Shown in pieces: positions 55,565 to 64,000 of a stretch of 64,000 nt of DNA. The notes under the pieces are model-generated. The model did not search any database, was not told the origin of the DNA, and saw nothing but the letters and a program-made list of their open reading frames with translations. This DNA comes from Thermothielavioides terrestris NRRL 8126 (Eukaryota; Ascomycota; Sordariomycetes; Sordariales; Chaetomiaceae). The DNA lies in contig NC_016461.1 in NCBI RefSeq assembly GCF_000226115.1, positions 2,914,001-2,978,000 on the forward strand. Direction: 5' to 3'. The first letter of the stretch is position 1, and the number at the start of each line of letters is the position of its first letter. A program made the position numbers and the translations under genes.

Positions 55565-56413
55565 ATGTCTCTCTCCGGCAAGGTCGCGCTCATCACCGGC
55601 GGCTCCAAAGGCATCGGCCGCGCCGTTGCCCAGCGCCTGGCCGCCGACGGCGCCTCCGTAGTCATCAATTTCAAGTCGGACAGTAAAGCGGCGGACGAAC
55701 TCGTCGCGGAAATCGGCGCCGACCGTGCGCTGGCCGTGCAGGCCGATGTGTCCAAGCTGGACGACATCGAGAAACTGGTGAACGCGGCAGTCGCTCGATT
55801 CGGCAAAATCGACATCGTCATGCCCAACGGTTCGTCGTTCCCCTTTACCCCCCATCCAACAACACAGAACATACCCACACCCGAATCTACCCGTCCAATT
55901 CGTAGCCGGCCTGATGATACTGACAGCCGAGCACCAGCGGGCGTCATGGCGATGGTTCCGCTCGCGAACCTGACCGAGGCCGAGTTCGACCGGCACTTCA
56001 ACCTGAACGTCAAGGGCGCGCTCTTCCTGGTGCAGAAGGCGGTCGCGCACGTGCCCGCCGGCGGGCGCATCATCTTCGTGTCGACCGGCTTGGCGAGGCA
56101 GTCGGCCGTCGCGCCGGGCTACCTGGTGTACGCGGCGACCAAGGGCGCGATCGAGCAGCTCGTGCGCGTCCTGTCGAAGGATTTGGGGGCCAAAGGCATC
56201 ACCGTCAACGCGGTCGCGCCCGGGCCGACCGGCACCGAGCTGTTCTACCAGGGCAAGAGCGAGCAGCTGCTGCAGACGATCCGCGGCTGGAGCCCGTTCA
56301 ACAGGATCGGCGAGCCGGCCGAGATCGCCGGGGTGGTGGCGTTTTTGGCTGGCGAGGACAGCAGGTGGGTGTCTGGGCAGGTCATCGGGGCGAATGGCGC
56401 GATGATGGTGTAG
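55565..56413 (+). CDS. short-chain dehydrogenase/reductase (classical SDR, 3-oxoacyl-ACP reductase-like)
   Basis: NAD(P)H-dependent reductase. Exon 1 55,565-55,829, intron 55,830-55,937 (GTTCGT donor, CTGAC branch near 55,920, ACCAG acceptor, phase 1), exon 2 55,938-56,413; 246 aa, the usual classical SDR length. Cofactor motif TGGSKGIG (11-18), DVSKL (about 60-64), and N-A-G restored across the splice (MPN then AGVMAM). Catalytic Asn region FNLNVKG, Ser in FVSTGLARQ (about 140) and Tyr-Lys in VYAATKG (about 151-157), followed by GITVNAVAPGPTGTE. The intron is 108 nt, a multiple of three without in-frame stop, so an unspliced reading gives a 282-aa protein with a 36-residue insert that would destroy the NAG motif; the spliced form is preferred. 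Substrate unknown. Confidence 0.88.
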   Translation: MSLSGKVALITGGSKGIGRAVAQRLAADGASVVINFKSDSKAADELVAEIGADRALAVQADVSKLDDIEKLVNAAVARFGKIDIVMPNGSSFPFTPHPTTQNIPTPESTRPIRSRPDDTDSRAPAGVMAMVPLANLTEAEFDRHFNLNVKGALFLVQKAVAHVPAGGRIIFVSTGLARQSAVAPGYLVYAATKGAIEQLVRVLSKDLGAKGITVNAVAPGPTGTELFYQGKSEQLLQTIRGWSPFNRIGEPAEIAGVVAFLAGEDSRWVSGQVIGANGAMMV

Positions 56414-56615
56414 CGTTGAGATCCAGTATCTGTGGTTCAGGCTCGAGATGGAATTTTATGGGTAGAATGAGCAATGAAGAGATGCATCCAGGGATCTATA
56501 TCTATGATCTATGATCATCGTCTACAGCTCTAACCGGAGTCTAATCAATACGTAAATCGGAAGCCCTCCTTTGCAATAGTGTTAGTCAATGGGAGCAAAA
56601 CTGGGGGGCTGCCGT

Positions 56616-58267
56616 TCAGGAGGGACGAACCGTATTCTCCAAGACGCGATGCCTCCGGCTCAGCGACCTGTTGGCGAAGTAGAAATACACCGAAAGAGCA
56701 GCGACAACAGAGATTATCAGGATGTGCGAGCTGGATAACGACCGGTTAGCAGGCTGACAACTCTCTGTGGCCGGCAAGACGCACCCGATGGAAATCCAAA
56801 CCGCCGTAGTGTATCGCGGCGCCTCAATACTCCGCACGATGTAGCTTCCGGCGATCCCGCCCGCCCCGTTGAACATCGTGCACACCGCAGCAGTAAACAC
56901 GCGCTTCCATTGCCTGTCCGCGACAGATTAGTACTCCTCATCCCGGGCCCAGCACCGAGCAACGACCCAACGTACCCCACGATATTGTTAGCCTGATAGG
57001 CCGTCAAGGCCGCCCAGTTCCCCACGTAGGCGCCCGTGGCGAGGAAGACGCCGAAGTAGCGCGCCCCCGAGTTGCTGGCGAACCCCAGCACGGCGAACCC
57101 AACGATGAGGCAGAGCGCGTTAAACACGATGATGGGAGCACGGATGCCGAACCGGTCAGCGTACCACGACGAGAGCAGGACCGGCACGACGGCATAGTAA
57201 TACGGCGGCGCCGACAGGATAATAGAAGCGTCGGACGAGTAGCCAAGCCCGCTCTGCAAAATGATCGGCACGAAGTAGGCCAGCGCGGTCGAGACGATGT
57301 TCTGCATGAAGAACAGCGATGCGAACGCCCAAACCTTGGGGTCCTTGGCGTGCACGAGGACCTTGCCGAGGGCGAAGTCCTGGGCCACGAGGTCGCCCCG
57401 GTCCGTCTGGATCCGCTTTGACACGATGCTCGCCTCCTCGGCCGACAGGAAGCGGAAGCTCTTGTGCGCGTTCTCGGGGAAATCGACCATCCACCAGAAA
57501 GTCACGGCGCCGATGAGGCAGGTCACAAGCCCCTGCACGACGAACATCCAGCGCCAGCCCTCCAAGCCGCCGCGGCCGTCGAGCCGGTTCAGCCCGTAGT
57601 TGACCAGGCTGCCGGTGGCGAGCACGATGACCTCGCCGCTCTGCATGAAGGCGAAGCGGAGCTGCTGCTCGCGGCGTGGGTACCACGTGCTGATGAGATA
57701 AGCCAGGCCCGGGAAGATGCCGGACATGGCGGCGCCAAGCAAGACTCGCAGAGCGATCATCTGCTGCCAGGTGCGCACGAAGCCGGTGCCGAGCGTGATG
57801 ACGCCGAAGGCGAAGGTGATGCCGGCGAACCAGACGCGCGGCCCGAAAATGCGGACGGCGATGGTGGCCGGCAGCTGGAACGCGATGCTCGAGACGGTGA
57901 AGATGAAGATGGCCACCGAGAAGCGGTTGCCCTGGTCGAGGCCCAGGTCATGCAGCATCGACGTGACCGCCGCGCTCGACAGCACGCCACTGTCGAGCAG
58001 GTTGAGGCTGCAGAGGATGCCGGCGATGGTGCACAGCCGCAAATCGACCTTAAGCCGCAGTCGACGTTCTATGGCGTTGGCCGCGTCGGCCGCGTCAGCC
58101 GCATTGGCTGCGTTGCTGGCGTCGGGGACCGAGACGGGGGCGGCCGCGGCCACAGTCGCGGTCACGGCGGCCACGCCGGCTGCCAGCTCGGAAGCGGCAT
58201 CGGAGGCGGGGTCCTCGTTGGTCTTCAGCAGCGCCGGGGGCATGGCCGGGGTGGCTGGGCGTGACAT
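56616..58267 (-). CDS. MFS transporter, anion:cation symporter (Dal5/allantoate permease) family
   Basis: Exons 58,267-56,976, 56,913-56,785 and 56,730-56,616; introns 56,975-56,914 (GTACGT donor, TACTAAT branch) and 56,784-56,731 (GTGCGT donor, GCTAAC branch); 511 aa. The Ala-rich cytosolic N-tail (about 1-70) precedes 12 TM helices. Family marks: LCTIAGILCSLNLLDSGVLS in TM1, FQLPATIAVRIFGPRVW (motif A region), RVLLGAAMSGIFPGLAYLIS and WYPRREQQLRFAF in TM4-5, GWRWMFVVQGLVTCLIG, WWMVDFPENAHKSF, then QANNIVG-QWKRVFTAAVCTMFNGAGGIAGSYI across intron 1 and ANRSLSRRHRVLE at the end. Carries organic anions or vitamins in characterised relatives; substrate here unknown. Convergent with the SDR gene, 200 bp apart. 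Intact. Confidence 0.88.
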
Positions 58268-61200
58268 GGCTCCCCGCCCGAGGTCTGGCGGATTCTGAGG
58301 CGGGGCTGGCCGAGCTGTGGTGAAGACACCCTTTCAGAGCCGAGACGGTGATCAGCCTGCAATGAATAAGCGGTGGGCCGTGCGGAGCTGTGGGGCCGGC
58401 GATAACTCTCGCCCTCGGCGGAATGCAGAAAATTTGCTGGGCGCCAGCCAGGCTTACCAATCTTTGCCACGACTTCCATGTTGCGTTATTTAACCATGCA
58501 GGTGCCCGAAAGCTGAAAGAAACCTGTGGAACCGAAGTTGAGTCACATCTTTGAATGTGAGAGGAATTCCTTCGCGAGACACAACAGCGATTTTCCCTAC
58601 CTTTCCTTCATAATGGGGCTTGACGTTGCCTCTCTGCAGTGTGCACGACACTGATCGCGAGGCAAACGGTTGAAGCTTCGTGCTGCACACCAACTCCCCG
58701 ATTCAACAAGGCGCATGTTGATGCTGTGGTTGACTCGGGGTGAATTGACGAGAGCATCCCCGTTGGCTGCAAAGCCTAGGCTTGCAACGCATTGTCACGC
58801 TGGCACCCTTCACTCTGGTGTAATTCGCTCGTGGCAAGCCGTGCTCTGGTTGTCATGACTGGATGATGCGATTCGTATGGTTCTCACTTCTGCAGTGGGG
58901 CAAGCTGGACGGCTGCTCGGTCTGGTGAACTGGTTTGGCTTACTATTTGCCGACGACTATGCCACGGCGGTCCAAGACGTCCCGTCACGAAGGGCCCATA
59001 CGTGTCGAGCTGATGTGCGTCGATTCCAGTCCCAATTCCGTCAATTCAGCGCACAATGGGACTCCGTTCATACCTCTAACTGGGCACACGGTCATATGGA
59101 TGCAAGTGCTGGAAACAAAACAGAGCGGCCTCGCACCGTCAAGACCCAAATCTTCGCTTCATCCGCGATCAGATGGCCTGGGTTATGCATATGTTTACAG
59201 TCATGGTTGAAGGGGCCGATCGATTCATTGTTCTAAACTTGATCCCAAGACTTCTGACACCGAATCGGTCCGACGCCATCATGGCTACCATGGCCTGCTA
59301 TCTTGCTGTCTTGTCACGCTTGCAAGGCCGATTAAATCTCTTGTTGTAGAGTTTACCAGTTTATGTAGCGAAGTCGGCGGGATCGATCAAGATCGGTAGA
59401 CATCTACGCCGTGTCGCCCGCTTGAAGACTGGAGGGTAGCTTACAATCCGTGATTGCAGAATGTAAGGTAGGCCGGTGCAGAGAAAGTTGCAAGAGCACG
59501 AGCCGAAGATCGCCGTGATCAACTCGTTCAAATTCAAAAGGACTCCTCAGAGACAGAACTCAACAACTTCAAAACAGTGAGTACCTGAAATAAACCAGGC
59601 CTGGCAAGGTGTCCAGTATAATTAGTAGCTTGGAATTGTTGCAAGCGCCTGCTCAGCGTGTAAGTGTGGATGTAAGATCCGCTCTTCAACCTGTGTTCGC
59701 TTGTCCAGATCAGGAAGAAAGGTCTACTGTGATGCAAAGTCTCTCGAGATAGCCCAACAGTCAACACTTGTGTCTCACAATACATCTGCGTCCGGCTCGG
59801 ACGGAACGAGCAATCGTGACTGGACTCAGGACCCCAGGCCTAACTTGAGACGGCGAGCTGCAACGCAAGATGTGACCTTCGTACGGTATCACACGGTGAT
59901 TTGGGGGCCATCTTCCATGGCTAGCCGTTACCACTCGTCGATTCCATCGCCTGTGGGCTTTGGGCATCCCAGATGTGCCGCCATCTTTTCCCCTACCTTA
60001 TTTTCGACCGTGGAGCCACCAACACAGACCTGTCTCGCACTTTTATAGATCGAGGCCGTTGAGGATATCGCGACCGCTTCCTGAGGGGACGTGGAACGCA
60101 CTGGTCCCTTGGAAATGCGGAAGACCCGACACCGAGAGGGCCCAGTCCGCCGGGAGACACTCCCGTCTCGTGGGAAGGAAGCGATGAGGAGTGCGTCGTG
60201 TATTCGCTTGATGGGCAGCGGCGTGGAGAGCGACGAGGGCGTACCACGCCCAATCCCTTTCCTTTTCGGTGGTTCGCTTTGCTCTGTGCGGACGTACTCT
60301 GTTGTTATATGCACACATTTCAAAAAGCAATTGTTGCTTGGTCACCTGAGCACTCTCACTGCTGTCATGACTCGAGCTGACCCGCGTCCAGCTCCACTTT
60401 TGAACAGATGAACTGCAGATCTCTGCTGCTGAGAGTTCCCGGCCCCGGGAGGCAGGGGTACAAGTCCAACTGCTGTGTTTGAACAGGTTGTTTGCCATAT
60501 CCAGCCGACGCAAGGAACCGTGGAATTAGCGACCAAGGATGGAGTACGGAAGTACTTCAATCCTAGATACCCACCTGAAGCAATCTGTCAAAGTTGGATG
60601 TTTCAACATCGTTGGCAACAATTACATCATGGTTTAGGCGACGCGAGGGCGGGCTGACTGCCACTTGAAAGGAACGTCATCGCTTCCAAAGTTCTAAGGT
60701 TGTCGAGAACAACCAGTACTGCCTTTAGGAGGTGGATTGGCTAAGGACGTATAAATATTCGCGGCTCAGTTGGCGGTTCTTGTTTGCCAAACAGCCTTAA
60801 CAGCCGCAAGTCAAGGGTGTTGGTTGACTCCACTGCATCTTCTGTGTAATATGTATTCCGTATTGCTGAGGGTGTGTCAATGTTGCTGCTGCTTCTCACG
60901 GGCAGGGATCAAAAAGGTCCAAGTCATCACGCAGGCTGCCGCTACAGAGTGCACAGTCACAAAAACGAATGGCCTGCGCCATGGCGCCTATTGAACTGTG
61001 CATGTACACTAGTTAACTACACAGTACACTAGTCAATGATGGTGTCGTGGCAGACTGCCATCAACGTGCCGAGTCCCGATCTGCGAGGCTTCCCCGACTG
61101 GACGAGGGCAGGCAGTCAGTCCTATCGGCTGCCTTTCACATTCGGATTTCCTAAACAGTTGCCTCCGGCAGAGAAAAACAAGCCTGGCAGGTGACACGGC

Positions 61201-63403
61201 GCACGTAGCCGGTGATTCGCTCCTCACACTTGTCGGCCTGGGTGATCGACAGCTGACCCTGGTAGGGTGGAATCCTGTTGTGTTCCACTACAATGCCATC
61301 ACAGCCACAGCAGCGAGTGAGCGTTACGGGCCACATACCATCGAATGTAGGGTAGAACTTGTTTCCGAGCCCCAATGTGAGACGGCGGCTGACGGAGCAT
61401 TGTTGATTGTGTCTCGAGTAAAAGATGTCTTTACTCGGGTCATGAATGGCTTCAATGATGTGTCTACCATATTGTCCTGAATGTCGGCCGGGCGGGTTGT
61501 CAGGCGCAGGGAAAAGCGGAAACTCGTGGAACAGAAAGGAAAACGGCGATCATCACACAATCATTTTCTCCCCCGCGATGACTCTGGCTCAACGGCAATG
61601 TGTCGGGCTTGGCTTTGTCTGTGAATCTCAGATTCAACTCTTGTGCGACTCGCGCAGTCCACTGGATGTAACACCACCCAAGAGTGGCGCAAAAGAGACA
61701 CGGTGCGGATCGTTTTCCTTGTCCCATTCGCCATTTCCGCGGCGGGGTAGCAGCCAAACTTGGTGCTGGGATTGGCGCTTGGGGAAAAACAGGGAAGCGA
61801 GGGTCCTCATAACCGTGGTCGTCACCGCCCGTCGTTCACTTCTTCCACGACATCCGCGGGACACGAGCTCGTTGGGCTCGCTGACAGCCTGCTGACCTGC
61901 CCAGGCTCGTGCAAATCAAGTTGGCCAGCTCAGGACAACTGTATGGATGTACAGCTGGTTTCGCGGGGAAATGCACGAGGCGGACCCGAGAGGCAGATTG
62001 CTGGAGCTGGCGGTAACTTGCTGAGAGGGGAGAGGGGATGTGTGTGGGATGCGTCCCTGTGCTCACGGCAGCAGGGTGCCGATAGGAACAGCATGTCATC
62101 ATCCCGACTTTTCGAGGGTCCTTGAGCTGGGAGTTGCCAATCAGCGTGGCGGACTTTTGGCGTCATTGTGCCGATCATCAGGCGCCTTGGCAGCACACGC
62201 TGCACCCTGACTTACCCGAAGGAGCCACGACCCCAGTCTTCCGACACGGGTGGGGTGGCCCCTGCCTGAGGCGAAAAGGCGCAGCGCACAGCGTGACCAA
62301 CGCGAACGTTCAGCGTGTGGGGAAACCCGACCTCGATTTGGAAATTACGTCTTTTCCGGGAGCGTGGGACCATCGAAACGCCCAAAACCGAATCGTGGCC
62401 GATCAACCTTGTCGGGAAAGCAGCCCTTCCCGCCACGCGTCGCTCGCTTCGGTGTTTCAGTAAACCTTCTTTCGCTTCCTGGCGTTTCGAACCGGTGCCC
62501 CGGAGCATTGAAAGGCTGCCGTGCGAGGGAAGCAAAGCCCCCAAACCGTGCGGCACCGCTTGTGCCCGGCGCGCCGTTGCGAGCGACCGATCGACGTCCC
62601 GCCTTCCGCAGACAGCATCCCAAAACAAGTCCCGTTTCTCCGCCCCTGTGACCACACCGAGGCTCGCGGCAGTGGAAACAGGACGCAGAAACCCACCTCC
62701 TGACCAACCCCCGTCGCCTGCCCAAGAGGCCCGACCGAGCACGTCCAACTGCTCCCACCCTTCTGCGGCCGCCCTCTTTGCGCGACCAAGTGTTCCGCAG
62801 TTCCTCCCGGCCGACCCCGGCAGCCCACTCGCACTGCGCCGTATTTTACACCACTGAACGCTGTCGCCGTTAACGGTCACCTGTTGCTGCCCTGAGCGGC
62901 CAGCCTCTGCCGTCTGTGGTGACCGCCGAGGGCGTTTCGCCGAATTACTGTGTATTGGGTGACTGACGTCTGTCGACGCCTGCTGGCGGCGGTCCCAGCC
63001 GGTCCCCCGACTCCACGAGCAAGGACCCGGACCCCGGCCGAAGACCCACTGTCGCCTCGCTGCCCACAGCGACTGTGAGCTGTCTTTTGCGCGACCCCTC
63101 AAGAGGTTCCGCCCACACATTTGCGGCCTCCTGCCCTCCTCAATCCTCGGACCGCCCTGAACTCGCCCCTCCGCGCGCCCGTGATCTGACGCCCAACTCC
63201 TGGACGGCACTCAGCCCTGCGCCACCCGGAGTGTTGGACGGTGGCAGCAGCGAGTTTGTTGCGCCGTCTCCATCCGGAGGAACCTAATATTCTCTTTTGC
63301 TCATGTCGCTCAGCAAGAGATCGCCTATTATCTATCCCTTGGAATCATCTCCACGCTCGTTCGCAGCCTTAATCGACCGACCGGTCACGGCCCACCATAA
63401 TCC
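58268..63403. other. 5.1-kb gene-poor interval
   Basis: No gene supported on either strand. Composition is ordinary (not RIP-like). Many short overlapping open frames in G/C-rich 62.2-63.3 kb, including a 332-codon minus frame, lack family motifs; that part is more likely the long promoter and 5' leader of the SCOC-like gene. Confidence 0.45.
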
Positions 63404-63946
63404 ATGATGGGAGACACCAGTCCGAACAAATCAGCAAGTCCGAATTGGTCGGATTCATCATCGGGGTCCTCCCTCGAACCAACTATTCACTCGCCGGTCC
63501 CCGCGCGGCAACAGCTGCCGAGCCGGAAGAGCAGCGGCACCGTAATTGAGCCCCGCGACTCGTCTGCCGTCGGTCCCATTGAGCTGCAGGTCGGGCCGGA
63601 TGACGCGGGCTCCATGAGCCCGAGGAGAACGAGCGAGGATATCCAGACACTCAGCAAGGAGGCGCGAGAAGAACTGCAAAGGTGAGTCGGAGCAGGCCGC
63701 GTTGATTCCCCGCCCGCAACAGATAACCTGGGGCGAGCGCTACAAGAGAAACCGGCCGGGCTGACAACTGCACAAAGGCATGCCAAAGCATTGCAAGAAT
63801 CCCTCATCAACCTCTTTAACCGGATTGAGGCGGTCAAGGAGGAACACGACAAGCTCGACAGCCACAACAAGTTCCTGCAAAAGTACATCGGCGACCTGAT
63901 GTCGACGAGCAGGATCACATCGTCCAGCAGCCGAAATAAGAAGTGA
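63404..63946 (+). CDS. SCOC-like short coiled-coil protein
   Basis: Exon 1 63,404-63,681, intron 63,682-63,777 (96 bp, GTGAGT donor, GCTGAC branch, AAAG acceptor, phase 2), exon 2 63,778-63,946; 148 aa. A Ser/Pro-rich disordered N-terminus (about 1-75) is followed by a coiled coil (about 78-135): TSEDIQTLSKEAREELQR across the intron to HAKALQESLINLFNRIEAVK, then EEHDKLDSHNKFLQKYIGDL and MSTSRIT. This ending closely resembles the SCOC/SCOCO family (E-N-x-x-L-x-x-Y-I-x-x-L-M), whose animal members bind Arl GTPases at the Golgi and act in autophagy regulation. Role in this fungus is inferred. A second ATG directly follows the first and could equally serve as start. Confidence 0.85.
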
Positions 63947-64000
63947 ACTACCGAGTCTCGTCGAGCTAGCTTCTTGGGGGAGAGGATGATGGGTCAGCGA

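Noticed and set aside
55565..56413. reading the SDR gene as one uninterrupted 282-aa exon
   Set aside because: The 36-residue insert is Pro/Thr-rich, starts at GTTCGT, ends ACCAG and splits the conserved NAG motif; removal restores a standard SDR.
62212..63210. 332-codon minus-strand frame upstream of the SCOC-like gene
   Set aside because: No motif, no start context, and overlapping open frames on the other strand; likely G/C-driven chance frame in a promoter or leader.

Overview
The window looks like nuclear DNA of a filamentous ascomycete (Pezizomycotina), most likely a Sordariomycete. This is inferred from the gene families (AA11 lytic polysaccharide monooxygenase, GT69 mannosyltransferase, carotenoid oxygenase, Asp f 4-like secreted protein), from short introns (about 50-120 nt) with GT...CTRAC...AG signals, and from repeat-induced point mutation (RIP): transposons turned A/T-rich, with coding frames broken almost only by TAG/TAA. 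Species cannot be read from the sequence. No rRNA, tRNA or CRISPR was recognised.

Layout. 1-21 kb is ordinary gene space: a conserved-looking hypothetical protein, a methyltransferase broken by a 32-bp tandem duplication, an AA11 LPMO, the ESCRT-associated factor Vta1, an ER protein disulfide isomerase ending in HDEL, the exosome subunit Ski6/Rrp41, an Asp f 4-like protein, a possible small hypothetical gene and a PLC-like phosphodiesterase. 21-26 kb is decayed: a RIP-damaged C-terminal piece of an Upf1-like SF1 helicase, then a DHA2-type MFS transporter pseudogene with about 540 bp of purine-rich repeat inside it. 26-35 kb is gene space again: carotenoid oxygenase, a single-pass membrane protein, a GT69 glycosyltransferase and a sugar transporter with a GC-AG intron.

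37,651-52,081 is one transposon nest. A 14.4-kb RIP-degraded Helitron (Rep-PIF1 helicase on the minus strand, 3' hairpin plus CTAG, inserted between A and T) carries a second gene on the opposite strand with a Cys-rich DUF3716-like pattern. A 7,569-bp Gypsy chromovirus (38,369-45,937; two 249-bp LTRs, target duplication CTAAG) has inserted into that second gene. The Gypsy element has a self-priming type primer-binding site and a long antisense reading frame between its chromodomain and 3' LTR. A 0.5-kb non-autonomous relative of the Helitron (53,734-54,235), not visibly RIP-mutated, lies 1.65 kb further on in the same orientation.

52-64 kb holds an NAD(P)-binding gene with a lost splice acceptor, a 20-bp minisatellite, an SDR reductase, a Dal5-type MFS transporter, about 5 kb with no recognisable gene, and a SCOC-like short coiled-coil protein at the right edge. 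The host genes are mostly independent housekeeping or secretory functions. No biosynthetic cluster was recognised, although the SDR (55.6 kb) and the MFS transporter (56.6-58.3 kb) are adjacent and convergent.
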